A program made the position numbers and the translations under genes. Below are positions 1 to 8,230 of a stretch of DNA of 64,000 nucleotides, piece after piece; the first letter of the stretch is position 1, and every line of letters starts with the position of its first letter. Below the pieces are notes generated by a model. The model did not search any database. It saw only the letters and a list, made by a program, of their open reading frames with translations, and was not told the origin of the DNA. Source of the DNA: Burkholderiaceae bacterium 16. GTDB taxonomy: Bacteria > Pseudomonadota > Gammaproteobacteria > Burkholderiales > Burkholderiaceae. The stretch is from contig JYOD01000062.1 in the NCBI GenBank assembly GCA_000955785.1, positions 18,446 through 82,445 of the forward strand. Reading direction: 5' to 3'.

Positions 1-2
1 TC

Positions 3-83
3 AAGGCTGACGAACTGATCGAGGCTGTTCACGGACTACGGGATGGCAAGCCATTTGCCTCCGTGCTCCAGTTGATCGCCTGA
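3..83 (+). CDS. C-terminal end of an unidentified protein (gene cut by window edge)
   Basis: The third plus frame is open from the window edge to a TGA at 81-83 and gives 26 residues ending GKPFASVLQLIA. A perfect hairpin follows 20 bases later, as expected at the end of a gene. The tail loosely recalls the last helix of zinc-type alcohol dehydrogenases, but 26 residues are too few to assign a family. Confidence 0.5.
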   Translation, partial: KADELIEAVHGLRDGKPFASVLQLIA

Positions 84-103
84 GTTGTCTTTGGAATGCC
101 TGC

Positions 104-129
104 CGGCAGGCCGGTGCAACGGCCTGCCG
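104..129 (+). terminator. GC-rich hairpin after the first gene
   Basis: Ten-base perfect arms CGGCAGGCCG and CGGCCTGCCG enclose a six-base loop. There is no T-run, so it is either a weak intrinsic terminator or a 3' stabilising hairpin. Confidence 0.5.
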
Positions 130-249
130 CGGAGCCATGCTGGGAAGTACCGCTTCCCGATCAAGCCGATCTTCCGCGGCACGCCCGCATGGGAAGTAAC
201 ACGCGCCTCATGGCGGCGTCGTTGCGGGCGAAAGCCGCCCGGCCGAAAA

Positions 250-1935
250 CTACCGGGCAACCAAATCCTCGTTCCCGGCACTCTCTATGATACTGAGTCG
301 CTTATAGAGATAGGAACGCGAAATGCCAAGCTGCTCCGCGACACGCGACTTGTTTCCGCCCGTGCGCCGCATGGCCTCCATGATCATCTCGGACTCGACC
401 CGTTCGGTAGCCTCACGCATCTCGTACTTGGCCGGCTCTGTCCCGGATCGCTTGCCATTGCCCTGGACGCCGCCGGACGGATGCTCGAAACCGTCGAGGC
501 TCCCGAAGTCGCTGATGGAAAGCACGGGGCCATCGCAGAAGATCACCGCCCGATCGATTGCATGCTGGAGCTGGCGGATATTGCCCGGCCATGCACGAGA
601 CTGCAGGAATCTGATCGCCGATTCCGAAATGGACTTCTTCGGCGTTCCATGCCGGGCCGAGAATGCCTCCAGGAAACTATCGGCAAGCTCGGGAATGTCC
701 TCGAGCCGCTCTCGCAGCGGAGGCAGGCGCAAGGTGACGGCACTGATGCGATAAAAGAGATCCAGCCTAAAAATTGAACTCGCGATCATGGATTTGAAAT
801 CGCGGTTGCTGGCCGAAATGAGCCGGAAATCGGAGTGCCGTGCACGATCGCCGCCGACCCGCTCGAACCTGCCATCCTGGAGCACCCGCAGGAGCTTTAC
901 CTGTATGTCGACCGGCATGTCTCCGATCTCGTCCAGGAAAAGCGTGCCGCTATCCGCAGCCTCGAACTTGCCTTTTCTTCCCTTGCGATCCGCCCCCGTG
1001 AATGCGCCTGGCTCGTAGCCGAATAGCTCGCTCTCGACAAGGTTCGGCGGCATCGCAGCGGCATTGACCAGCACCAATGGCTTGTCGTTGCGCGGGCTCA
1101 GCATATGGATGGCATGAGCGACCATCTCCTTTCCGGTTCCGCTCTCTCCCGTGAGCAGAACCGGCACATCGAGCGGTGCCAGGCGCAGGATATCGTCCTT
1201 AAGGCGGTGCACGGCGTCGCTGCTGCCGACGATCTGGTCCAGCCCATAGCTTCGGTTCCGGATTCCGGAAAGCTCGCGCCTATAGAAATCCAGTTCCTGC
1301 TTCACCTGGGCCAGTTCCACGGTGAGCTCGCGCATGGATTCCGGTCCCTTGAACATCACCTGCCCGATTGCCGCGACCACCCGCTTCCTGCGATCGAGAA
1401 TAGGAAGGCGCGAGACAACACGGGTAACGCCATTCATCTCCTGCAATTGCGCGACTTGCCCCTTGCCTGTCGCCACGACCTCATGCAGCCTCGTATTCTC
1501 GACAACAGCGGTCACATGCTTGCCCAGCGCTTCGCCATGCCGGAGGCCGAAGAAGCGCTCATGGACGGGACTCATGTATGTGATCCTGCCATCGGCGTCG
1601 ACGACCACCATGGCCTTGTATGGGTCGGTGATGAAGTGACGGAGGATATCCTCCGCCGAATCGACGCTTGCCAGGAACTCGCTGAATTCGTCCGCTTCCT
1701 GCGAATCAAAGATCAGAAAGCAAACGGCATCCCGCGTGGGGATGGCTGCGACCGTCATCGGTCGGTCCAGGTCCGTTAACGCCGACAATCGCCTGACCGG
1801 CATCCGCCCCCGGTTTTGCCAGAGCCGGCATAGTGACTGGGAGATCAGCGAGTCCCGGCCCAGGCCGCTGGAAAACGTAGTCGCCCCATGCTCGTCCAGG
1901 ACGAGAATTCCTTCTGGTTCACGCTTCATTTTCAA
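250..1935 (-). CDS. PAS-containing sigma-54-dependent transcriptional activator
   Basis: 561-residue enhancer-binding protein that activates RNA polymerase with sigma-54. In order: an N-terminal sensory region, a PAS domain near residues 90-200 (starts around AMVVVDADGRITYMSP), a short helical linker, the AAA+ domain with Walker A GESGTGKE near 260, the sigma-54-contact loop GAFTGA near 310 and Walker B LFLDEIGD, then a Fis-type helix-turn-helix near 525-548 (NKSRVAEQLGISRSYLYKRL). All catalytic motifs look intact. It lies 37 bases downstream of a Bug receptor gene on the same strand. Two consensus sigma-54 promoters occur in this window, at 7883 and 11755, which makes it a candidate activator for them. 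That link is inference. Confidence 0.95.
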   Translation of the reverse strand: MKMKREPEGILVLDEHGATTFSSGLGRDSLISQSLCRLWQNRGRMPVRRLSALTDLDRPMTVAAIPTRDAVCFLIFDSQEADEFSEFLASVDSAEDILRHFITDPYKAMVVVDADGRITYMSPVHERFFGLRHGEALGKHVTAVVENTRLHEVVATGKGQVAQLQEMNGVTRVVSRLPILDRRKRVVAAIGQVMFKGPESMRELTVELAQVKQELDFYRRELSGIRNRSYGLDQIVGSSDAVHRLKDDILRLAPLDVPVLLTGESGTGKEMVAHAIHMLSPRNDKPLVLVNAAAMPPNLVESELFGYEPGAFTGADRKGRKGKFEAADSGTLFLDEIGDMPVDIQVKLLRVLQDGRFERVGGDRARHSDFRLISASNRDFKSMIASSIFRLDLFYRISAVTLRLPPLRERLEDIPELADSFLEAFSARHGTPKKSISESAIRFLQSRAWPGNIRQLQHAIDRAVIFCDGPVLSISDFGSLDGFEHPSGGVQGNGKRSGTEPAKYEMREATERVESEMIMEAMRRTGGNKSRVAEQLGISRSYLYKRLSIIESAGNEDLVAR

Positions 1936-1972
1936 CTACCATGGCGATGGCTTCATAACCGTCGCGGGAATG

Positions 1973-2953
1973 TCATTCCGGCTGGATATTCGCGTCGTTG
2001 ATCAACTTCACGGTCCGCTTTTCTTCCGCAATCAGGAACGCTTGGAATTGATCCGGTGTCCGGACGTTGGACACCTCCTGGTCCAGCGCAGCGAGGCGCG
2101 CCTGCAGCGTCTCGTCGGAACGAGCGGCTTCCATGGCCTCCGCCAGTTTGGCTCGCACCGCATTCGGAATCCCGGCCGGAGCGGCGAGACCGACGAAGAT
2201 GCTGTACGTGGCTTCGGGATAGCCCAGTTCTTTGAAGGTCGGAACGTTGGGGAACTTGGCCGAACGGCTTTCCGAGGAGATTGCGAGAGCGCGTAGAGTT
2301 CCTGCCTGGATCGAACCAACCAGGGAGGTCGCCGTGCCCATCATGCAGCTTACGCGACCGGAAATGACGTCGGGAATGACGGGAGCGAGGCCCTTATAGG
2401 GAACATGAGTGAGGCGAATGCCGGCGCTTTTTACGAACAATTCCACTGGGAGGTGCGACGTGCTGCCTTGCCCGGCGGAGCCGAAAGTCACCTCGCCTGC
2501 CTTCTTCCTCGCGGCACCGACAAGATCGCCCAGTGTCTTGAATGGCGACGAGCCGCCGACGACCAGCAATCCGGGCGAGCGCGCCATTTCTCCCACGGCG
2601 ACGAAATCCTTGCCGAAGTCGTACCCGGCACCTTTGACCAGATGTGGCATGGTCACGACCGTGTTGGCGAAGGCGAGCAGCGTATAACCGTCAGCCGCCG
2701 ACCGGGCGACATATCGAGCGCCCAGCATCGAGCTGGCGCCCGGCATGTCCTCCACGACCACCGGCTGCTTCAGGTACTGGGACATCCTGTCCGCGTACAG
2801 GCGGCTCGAGGAGTCCAGCAATGCTCCGGCCGCGCTGCTCACGATAATGCGGATAGGCTTGGTGGGGTACGGCGCGGATTGAGCGCTTGCTCCCCAAGCC
2901 ATGACTGCCAGCGAAATCCCGCCAGCAGCGTGGACGAATTGACGCCTTTTCAT
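1973..2953 (-). CDS. Bug-family tripartite tricarboxylate transporter substrate-binding protein
   Basis: 326 residues with an N-terminal signal peptide (MKRRQFVHAAGGISLAVMAW, cleaved after ASA). The mature part follows the Bug/TctC pattern: YPTKPIRIIVSSAAGALLD, then VVEDMPGASSMLGARYVARS, then GYPEATYSIFVGLAAPAGIP. It would bind a small carboxylate in the periplasm. A strong ribosome site AGGAG precedes the ATG. No TctA or TctB membrane subunit is nearby, so it is an orphan receptor, as is common in Bordetella and Cupriavidus. The ligand cannot be told from sequence. Confidence 0.95.
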   Translation of the reverse strand: MKRRQFVHAAGGISLAVMAWGASAQSAPYPTKPIRIIVSSAAGALLDSSSRLYADRMSQYLKQPVVVEDMPGASSMLGARYVARSAADGYTLLAFANTVVTMPHLVKGAGYDFGKDFVAVGEMARSPGLLVVGGSSPFKTLGDLVGAARKKAGEVTFGSAGQGSTSHLPVELFVKSAGIRLTHVPYKGLAPVIPDVISGRVSCMMGTATSLVGSIQAGTLRALAISSESRSAKFPNVPTFKELGYPEATYSIFVGLAAPAGIPNAVRAKLAEAMEAARSDETLQARLAALDQEVSNVRTPDQFQAFLIAEEKRTVKLINDANIQPE

Positions 2954-3061
2954 TTACTTTGTCTCCTGCTTCTAGTTGTATGGATCGCATGCTAGTGCAC
3001 CGTGGTTTGGCGCGTCGAGTTCGTTTTTCTCCGCCCTGTGGTAAGTGAAGCTAACCAGAAC

Positions 3062-3784
3062 TCACGCGTGTCCTGCGGATGAAAGCCTGGAAAGTGCCGC
3101 GACAGAAATCCCGAACTGGTCATACACCGCATTCTCCAGATGGCACCGGTCCGAAAATCCATAGGACGTTGCGGATGACGGCGCTGCCGAAGACAGGAGG
3201 TCGAACACGAATCGCGAAAGGCGTTGCGTCCTGACCAATTGGCGAAGGCTCGAGCACTCCTGCAGGAGCTTGCGCGAAAGCCATCGCCCATCCACCTTGC
3301 CGAGGCATGCCGCGGCGGATGAGAGTCCCCAGTCCGACTGAGGGGAGGCAAAGACGGCCAGGGAGATACCCGCCGTCGCAGGCTTGCGCTGCCTCAGGTC
3401 GTCCGTCGACGGGTCAGTGGAGCCGCAGCCCTGGTCCCGCCCGGCTCCCGGGAATCCGGGCCCGGATTCGGGAACGATTGTCAGCGTGACCCTGGCATGA
3501 CGCAGTAAGGTCAACGATACCTCTTCCAGAGCGGGGATGAGGCGGGACTCGCCGTGGGGAACCGCCCTGGTAAAGCCGCGCATCGATACTTCGCACGCCC
3601 CGGCTTCGACACCAACCCGGATCGGAAACGGGAGCTGGATGTTCCTGATGCCCGTAATCCCGGCGTCGAGGCAACTGAGCCTCACCGGACCGGGGAGACG
3701 TTCAATCGACGAATGGCGCGCGCGCCAGGCGCCCGCACGCAAATGGCTGACGGAGATTGGCATGGCAACAGAGCAACGAGGCAC
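3062..3784 (-). CDS. AraC-family transcriptional regulator
   Basis: About 240 residues. The N-terminal half resembles the effector domain of AraC-type regulators (LSCLDAGITGIRNIQLPFPI, then EEVSLTLLRHARVTL). The last ~90 residues match the double helix-turn-helix: WGLSSAAACLGKVDGRWLSR, QLVRTQRLSRFVFDLL and YGFSDRCHLENAVYDQFGIS. The canonical P after GIS is replaced by V, and the linker between the two helix-turn-helix units is short and unusual (SAAPSSATS), so DNA binding could be weakened. I use a GTG start at 3784 with GGTGAAG upstream; an ATG at 3763 is the alternative. It lies between two Bug receptor genes on the same strand. Confidence 0.7.
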   Translation of the reverse strand: MPRCSVAMPISVSHLRAGAWRARHSSIERLPGPVRLSCLDAGITGIRNIQLPFPIRVGVEAGACEVSMRGFTRAVPHGESRLIPALEEVSLTLLRHARVTLTIVPESGPGFPGAGRDQGCGSTDPSTDDLRQRKPATAGISLAVFASPQSDWGLSSAAACLGKVDGRWLSRKLLQECSSLRQLVRTQRLSRFVFDLLSSAAPSSATSYGFSDRCHLENAVYDQFGISVAALSRLSSAGHA

Positions 3785-3821
3785 GCTTCACCCAACAGGG
3801 AGGGCCCCGGTCGGCACGGGC

Positions 3822-4784
3822 TTACTGCCTCAGCAGGCTCACCGATTTCTCCTCTTCGTCCCCGAGGAATGCATTGAACTGCTGTGGCGTTCTCACATTG
3901 GAAACTTCCATGCCCAAGCGGCGCAGCCGCCCGGTGAACGTCGGGTCCTTCTTTGCCGAATCGATGGCATCCGCCAATGTCTTCCGGACGGCATCGGGGA
4001 TCGCGACAGGCGCAAAAATGCCGAAGAACAGGTTATAAGTGGCGTCCGGGTATCCCAGCTCCCTGAAGGTCGGGACATCGGGAAACGCCGGAGAGCGCGA
4101 GCCCGACGTGATCGCGAGCGCACGCATCTTTCCGCTCTTGATCAACTGTTCCGTCGAGGTCGAAGGCCCCATCAGGAATTCGACTCTCCCTGCCAGGACG
4201 TCGGGCACCGCCAGCGAAATCCCCTTGTACGCGATGCCATTAAAGCTGACCCCTGCATCCCGCGCGAACAACTCCGCCGTCATGTGCGACGTCGTCCCAC
4301 GGCCCGTGTACGCATAGGTAACGGCGCCCGGATTTCTCTTCGCTGCCGCGACAAGTTCGGGGATCGTCTTCATTCTCGATGATCCGCCGACCACCAGCAG
4401 GGAGGGCGAGCGTGCAAGCTCCCCAACGCCAGTGAAGTCCTTCATCTGATAGCCGGCATTTTTTTCGACGTGAGGTAGCGTCGCAATGGTGTTGGCAGCG
4501 ACGAGCAGCGTATAGCCGTCGGCTGCCTGTCTTGCGACATAGCGCGAGGCGAGCATCGTACTGGCGCCGGGCATGTTCTCGACCACGAACGGTTGCTTCA
4601 GGGTCTTCGAGAGGTTGTCTGCATAGAGCCGCGCCAATATGTCCGTCATCCCGCCGGCCGAGGTCGAGACGATCAGGCGCACCGCCTTGACCGGATACGA
4701 TCCGTCCTGTGCCTGCACGGGAAAGACGACCGACGCCAGCAGGCAACCGGAAAGGTACTTCAGAAGATGGCGGCTGCTTTTCAT
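3822..4784 (-). CDS. Second Bug-family tricarboxylate-type substrate-binding protein
   Basis: 320 residues, signal peptide ending FPVQAQ, then the Bug signature YPVKAVRLIVSTSAGGMTDI and VVENMPGASTMLASRYVARQ. It is clearly a paralogue of the receptor at 1973-2953 with the same domain order, so the pair probably arose by duplication and may bind related acids. I chose the ATG at 4784 because GAGGAG lies just before it; an upstream in-frame ATG at 4796 contains that ribosome site and is less likely. The divergent LysR gene at 5194 probably controls it. Confidence 0.95.
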   Translation of the reverse strand: MKSSRHLLKYLSGCLLASVVFPVQAQDGSYPVKAVRLIVSTSAGGMTDILARLYADNLSKTLKQPFVVENMPGASTMLASRYVARQAADGYTLLVAANTIATLPHVEKNAGYQMKDFTGVGELARSPSLLVVGGSSRMKTIPELVAAAKRNPGAVTYAYTGRGTTSHMTAELFARDAGVSFNGIAYKGISLAVPDVLAGRVEFLMGPSTSTEQLIKSGKMRALAITSGSRSPAFPDVPTFRELGYPDATYNLFFGIFAPVAIPDAVRKTLADAIDSAKKDPTFTGRLRRLGMEVSNVRTPQQFNAFLGDEEEKSVSLLRQ

Positions 4785-5193
4785 GTGTCTCCTCATTGGG
4801 TTTCGGGCTGACGGTAATCCCGCGGCGAGCGGATTCGACCGGTGGCGGCCTTGTCATGGCGGAAGCGGGCTCATCCCGGTGAAGCGCCGGAAACGGCGGT
4901 CCCGGCAAACGGATGGCCCTGCCCGTTGCGAATGCTGCGATGAGCGAAAGTATCGTCCCGGTATGGCCCAGTCGTCCAGTTGACTTTAGGCCCTCATCGG
5001 GTAAGCCCTGCTTACCCTGCGGCCGCCGTCCATGGTTAGCTCCGCTTACCTGACATGTGGTAAACGCGACTCGACACACCTGCACATTGTTGCCACACTG
5101 TAAGCAAAGCCAACCTCCCTGCCTGCGACGGAGGCGGCCCGTCGACGGACGGCCACCGGTGCCCTACAGACCCTACAGATACATCCCCGATCC
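4785..5193. other. Divergent intergenic region between Bug gene and LysR gene
   Basis: About 410 bases with no convincing gene. It carries both divergent promoters and a cluster of GTAAGC/GCTTAC half-sites between about 4999 and 5106, described separately as probable LysR operators. Confidence 0.6.
4999..5048. promoter_or_regulatory. Probable LysR operator sites (T-N11-A)
   Basis: At 4999-5017 the perfect inverted repeat GGGTAAGC-CCT-GCTTACCC contains the T-N11-A box TAAGCCCTGCTTA (5002-5014). A second T-N11-A box, TTAGCTCCGCTTA, lies at 5036-5048. More GGTAA and GTAAGC half-sites follow at about 5060-5106. The spacing and the divergent LysR gene fit a classic LysR recognition and activation site pair. 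This is inference from pattern. Confidence 0.55.
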
Positions 5194-6174
5194 ATGGAAC
5201 TAAGACATCTGCGCTATTTCGTCGCTGCCGCGGAAGAGGAGCATTTCGGTCGTGCCTCGGACCGTCTGTTCGTCACGCGCCCTGCGGTTTCGCAGATCAT
5301 CGCGGACCTGGAAGATGAACTCGGGGTAGGGCTCTTCGAACGGCAGGCGCACAAGGTCAAGCTGACCGCCGCCGGGAAGGCCCTCCTGCCTCGCCTACAA
5401 AGCCTCATGAGTGATCTCAACCAGGCCATCACGCTGACCAAGCAGGTTGGCGAAGGCAAGGTCGGTGGGCTGAGTATCGGCTATGGATCGTTGACCCTGT
5501 ACCATCCCCTCTTTCGCGCCGCCATCAAGCGATTCCTCGAATACCACCCCAAGGTCGCGCTCACGTTGGTCGAAATGCCGACGTCCGACCAGGTCAAGGC
5601 GGTGCTCGACGGAAGGGTCCAGGCTGGATTTATGCATTTTGGCCCGGATGCCGGACAGCGTCGGAAGCAGAGAAGAGGCGGCGCCCAGGCGGAAGGCGAG
5701 GCGTCGCTCGAGCGCTATGTGATCCAGACGGGCGGACTGGGCGTCGTGGTGCCCGCCGACCATCCCCTCGCAAAGCGAAAGTCCGTTTCCCTCGGCCAAC
5801 TCGCCGGCGAGCGATTCGTCGTCGTTCCGAGATCCAGCGTCAGCCCAGGCTACGGTCCCCTGTTCGCATTGTGCCAAGAGGCGGGATTCGAGCCGCAGGT
5901 CGTCCAGGAAGTCCACTCCATTGCATCCCAGATGAACCTCATATCTGTCGGTGTCGGAATCGGATTGGCCGTGCTGGGCAAGGATTTTAACTATCCGCCC
6001 GGCATGGCCGTCATCCGGCTTACGGATGTCAACTACAGGACCAACTTTCAGCTTTGCTGGCTGAAGGGACGTACGGAGCCTGTTCTACAGCAGTTCATCG
6101 ACGTCGTCAGGGAGCTTTCCGGCACGAACCTCGGCAATCTCATGGTTTCGGAGGATGCCGCCGTAAAGCACTGA
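5194..6174 (+). CDS. LysR-family transcriptional regulator
   Basis: 326 residues. The N-terminal winged helix is typical (MELRHLRYFVAAAEEEHFGR, then VSQIIADLEDELGVGLFER) and the substrate-binding domain follows. The effector domain has an unusual basic and glycine-rich insertion near residues 148-172 (DAGQRRKQRRGGAQAEGEAS) between the first two strands of that domain. Divergent from the Bug receptor gene, with T-N11-A boxes in the shared upstream region, so it probably regulates that receptor and itself. Confidence 0.95.
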   Translation: MELRHLRYFVAAAEEEHFGRASDRLFVTRPAVSQIIADLEDELGVGLFERQAHKVKLTAAGKALLPRLQSLMSDLNQAITLTKQVGEGKVGGLSIGYGSLTLYHPLFRAAIKRFLEYHPKVALTLVEMPTSDQVKAVLDGRVQAGFMHFGPDAGQRRKQRRGGAQAEGEASLERYVIQTGGLGVVVPADHPLAKRKSVSLGQLAGERFVVVPRSSVSPGYGPLFALCQEAGFEPQVVQEVHSIASQMNLISVGVGIGLAVLGKDFNYPPGMAVIRLTDVNYRTNFQLCWLKGRTEPVLQQFIDVVRELSGTNLGNLMVSEDAAVKH

Positions 6175-6202
6175 TGACACAACGGCACCTCCGTGGCGAT
6201 GA

Positions 6203-7111
6203 CTACCTTGGAGGAAGAGCTGCGAGCGCGCGTGTGGCGCTCTCCAGAAACCTCTCGAGCCCCGGCGTAACGAATGCGGGGTTCCATACCAACATGCCCC
6301 GTGCGGGCACGGCGAAGCCGGCCAGCGGCACGAGGCGCATGCCCGTCATGCGCATGCGGCAGAGCGTGCCCGGCACGATCGCCAGACCACAGCCCTCCGA
6401 AACCATCGACATAGTGGTCATCCAGTTGCGCGTGTAGTGCACGATCCTTGGATGGATGCCCGCCTGGCTGAACAGGCCGATCACCGCGTCATGGTTCGCC
6501 GGGTTCATCTCGCGCTCGAACATCACGAACGGCTCGTCCGCCAGGTTGCGCAAATCGATCACGCTCTCCTCTGCCCTGGGATGCTCAACTGGCAGGCAGA
6601 GCACCAACTCGTCCTCTTTCAGAGGCATCGACTTCAGCTTTGGCGGCGCCATCCCGCCGTGCCCGAACCCCGCATCCAATCGCCCGTGCAGCAAGCAATC
6701 GAATTGTTCGGCTGACGGCATTTCTCGCAGCATCACTTCGATACCCGGAAGCTCGCGTTTGAACTGCCCGATGATCGTCAGGATGTCGCGAAACAGGAGT
6801 GTACCGCCGAAGCCGACCTCGAGCCGCCCGCTCATGCCCTGATCGACCGACCTTACCACGCTCTTGGCACGTTCCACTCCCTCCAGCAACCTGCGAGCTT
6901 CCACGAGGAACGCGGCGCCTGCCGGCGTCAGTTGCCCCCGGGTCTTGCTGCGCATGAACAAGGCCGCGCCCAACTCCTCCAGGGACTTGATTGCCGTGCT
7001 CAGCGGCGGCTGGGTAATCGCCAGCCGTTGCGCGGCGCGGCCGAAATGCAGTTCCTCGGCCAGTACGACGAGAAGCCAGTATGGGTGAATCGCGTGATCG
7101 CCGACGTGCAT
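6203..7111 (-). CDS. LysR-family transcriptional regulator with altered N-terminus
   Basis: About 302 residues from the ATG at 7111 (an in-frame ATG at 7201 is possible). The helix-turn-helix is clear: LAEELHFGRAAQRLAITQPP, then LSTAIKSLEELGAALF, followed by a complete effector domain. The usual first residues (MxLRxLRYF) are replaced by MHVGDHAIHPYW. Those first bases overlap an MmgE/PrpD fragment on the opposite strand, so the first few codons seem to have been swapped by a rearrangement near 7080-7095. No ribosome site is evident at 7111. It could still be functional, since only about nine residues before the recognition helices are affected. Confidence 0.8.
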   Translation of the reverse strand: MHVGDHAIHPYWLLVVLAEELHFGRAAQRLAITQPPLSTAIKSLEELGAALFMRSKTRGQLTPAGAAFLVEARRLLEGVERAKSVVRSVDQGMSGRLEVGFGGTLLFRDILTIIGQFKRELPGIEVMLREMPSAEQFDCLLHGRLDAGFGHGGMAPPKLKSMPLKEDELVLCLPVEHPRAEESVIDLRNLADEPFVMFEREMNPANHDAVIGLFSQAGIHPRIVHYTRNWMTTMSMVSEGCGLAIVPGTLCRMRMTGMRLVPLAGFAVPARGMLVWNPAFVTPGLERFLESATRALAALPPR

Positions 7112-7531
7112 GACGCACAGTTCAGCATGTACCACGGCATCGCCGTGGCGGCGCATCGCCTGCGGCCTGGGAAGGCCTGGCTCAAGCCAGAGGTGATTCA
7201 TAGCCCTTCTGTGATGAGACTTATGGCTAAGGTAACCAGCGAGCCTCGTCCCGACTATGTGAAGCTACTGACCAGTAACGCCGCCAGCCGGCCGGCGCGC
7301 GTGCAGCTCATGGCTCGCGGCACGACGTTCAGAGAGGAGAAGCGCTATCCGAAAGGCAGCCCCTCGCCCGATCCGGATACTGTCATGACCGATGACGAGC
7401 TGATCGCCAAGTCTGCCCATAACGCTGAGGGTGCACTGAGTGGGACCGCAATCCAGGAACTCGTCGAGTCCGTGATGGGCCTCGAGCACGTGGGCGACTG
7501 GAGGTCAGTGATGAAGCTTGCGTGCAGGTAG
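7085..7531 (+). pseudogene. C-terminal fragment of an MmgE/PrpD-family protein
   Basis: Open frame of about 148 codons matching the C-terminal third of MmgE/PrpD proteins (2-methylcitrate dehydratase/iminodisuccinate epimerase family). It starts at the conserved stretch DVHDAQFSMYHGIAVA and continues through REEKRYPKGSPSPDP, MTDDELIAKSAHNAEG and the final VESVMGLEHV. About 300 N-terminal residues are missing. The left break coincides with the start of the opposing LysR gene, so one deletion or inversion probably truncated both. No start codon or ribosome site of its own is apparent. Confidence 0.75.
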
Positions 7532-8230
7532 CTTCAATGCAGTGCGCCCAGTGCGCGCAAACCGATCGCCCGCTTCCGCAGCGGACGATCGGGCTCTGGC
7601 CGCGGGCCGCGGCGGTGGGCTGCGAGGCGCTTCAGCAGGGCCAGATATGCACGCTCCGCGCCTCTAGCCCTGCATCGCGGGGCGAGGTGCTGCTGCGTGT
7701 TCCCGACCACATGGTCGGGCGGCCATACGCGACGAAGGACGTGTGATTGTAGTCCGCGCGAACAGATGAACGTCTCCGCGGAATACACCGCGGCAGCGCC
7801 GTCGACGATCCGCCTTCTCTTTTCCGTCCCGCAATCCTTTGAACGCGCCGGGAAGACCCGGGCATCGTCCGATTCTGCACGCTGGCACAGCGATTGCAAT
7901 ACAGGAAGCATGGCTGAACTCAATGTGGTTGAAGGTGAACACTGATAGAACGTCCTTGCGGAGACTCTTCGCAAAATGGGTCGGCGTCGACGCAGATTTG
8001 GCGGTCCGTGTCACGCGCGTTCACCCGCCCAGGCATTGCACCGGTTGTGTCCAGGTGGACGTCGCCCGCGCTTCGGGGGGCCTGTCGTTGTTCTTCTTCC
8101 GTCATGCCGATGGCTCGTGGTGCGTGTTCCCACCATCCACGGCTGGGCATTGACGGTTACGAACGCCGTTCCGTCCCGGCCGATCGCCGGTTCACACCAT
8201 CTATCCCAATCCCAGGACAAGGAGACATTG
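7532..8230. other. Gene-poor stretch between the MmgE/PrpD fragment and pntAA
   Basis: About 700 bases. Open frames exist on both strands but none shows a recognisable family or a good ribosome site. The notable contents are a consensus sigma-54 promoter at 7883-7898 and, 12 bases after it, an 11-codon open frame (7910-7945, MAELNVVEGEH) with AGGAAG upstream. The rest may be debris of a deleted operon or a long pnt leader. Confidence 0.5.
7883..7898 (+). promoter_or_regulatory. Consensus sigma-54 promoter
   Basis: TGGCAC-AGCGA-TTGCA matches the -24/-12 consensus TGGCAC-N5-TTGCA exactly. It points toward pntAA, whose ATG is about 330 bases downstream. The ribosome site and 11-codon frame right after it suggest that the original target gene was truncated, leaving the promoter in front of pnt. 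Confidence 0.65.

Noticed and set aside
85..777. Long plus-strand open frame opposite the sigma-54 activator gene
   Set aside because: No domain, no ribosome site, and it lies antisense to a strongly supported gene; high GC creates such frames.
7534..7974. Minus-strand 146-codon frame in the gap before pntAA
   Set aside because: No family, no ribosome site, crossed by the sigma-54 promoter; treated as non-coding.
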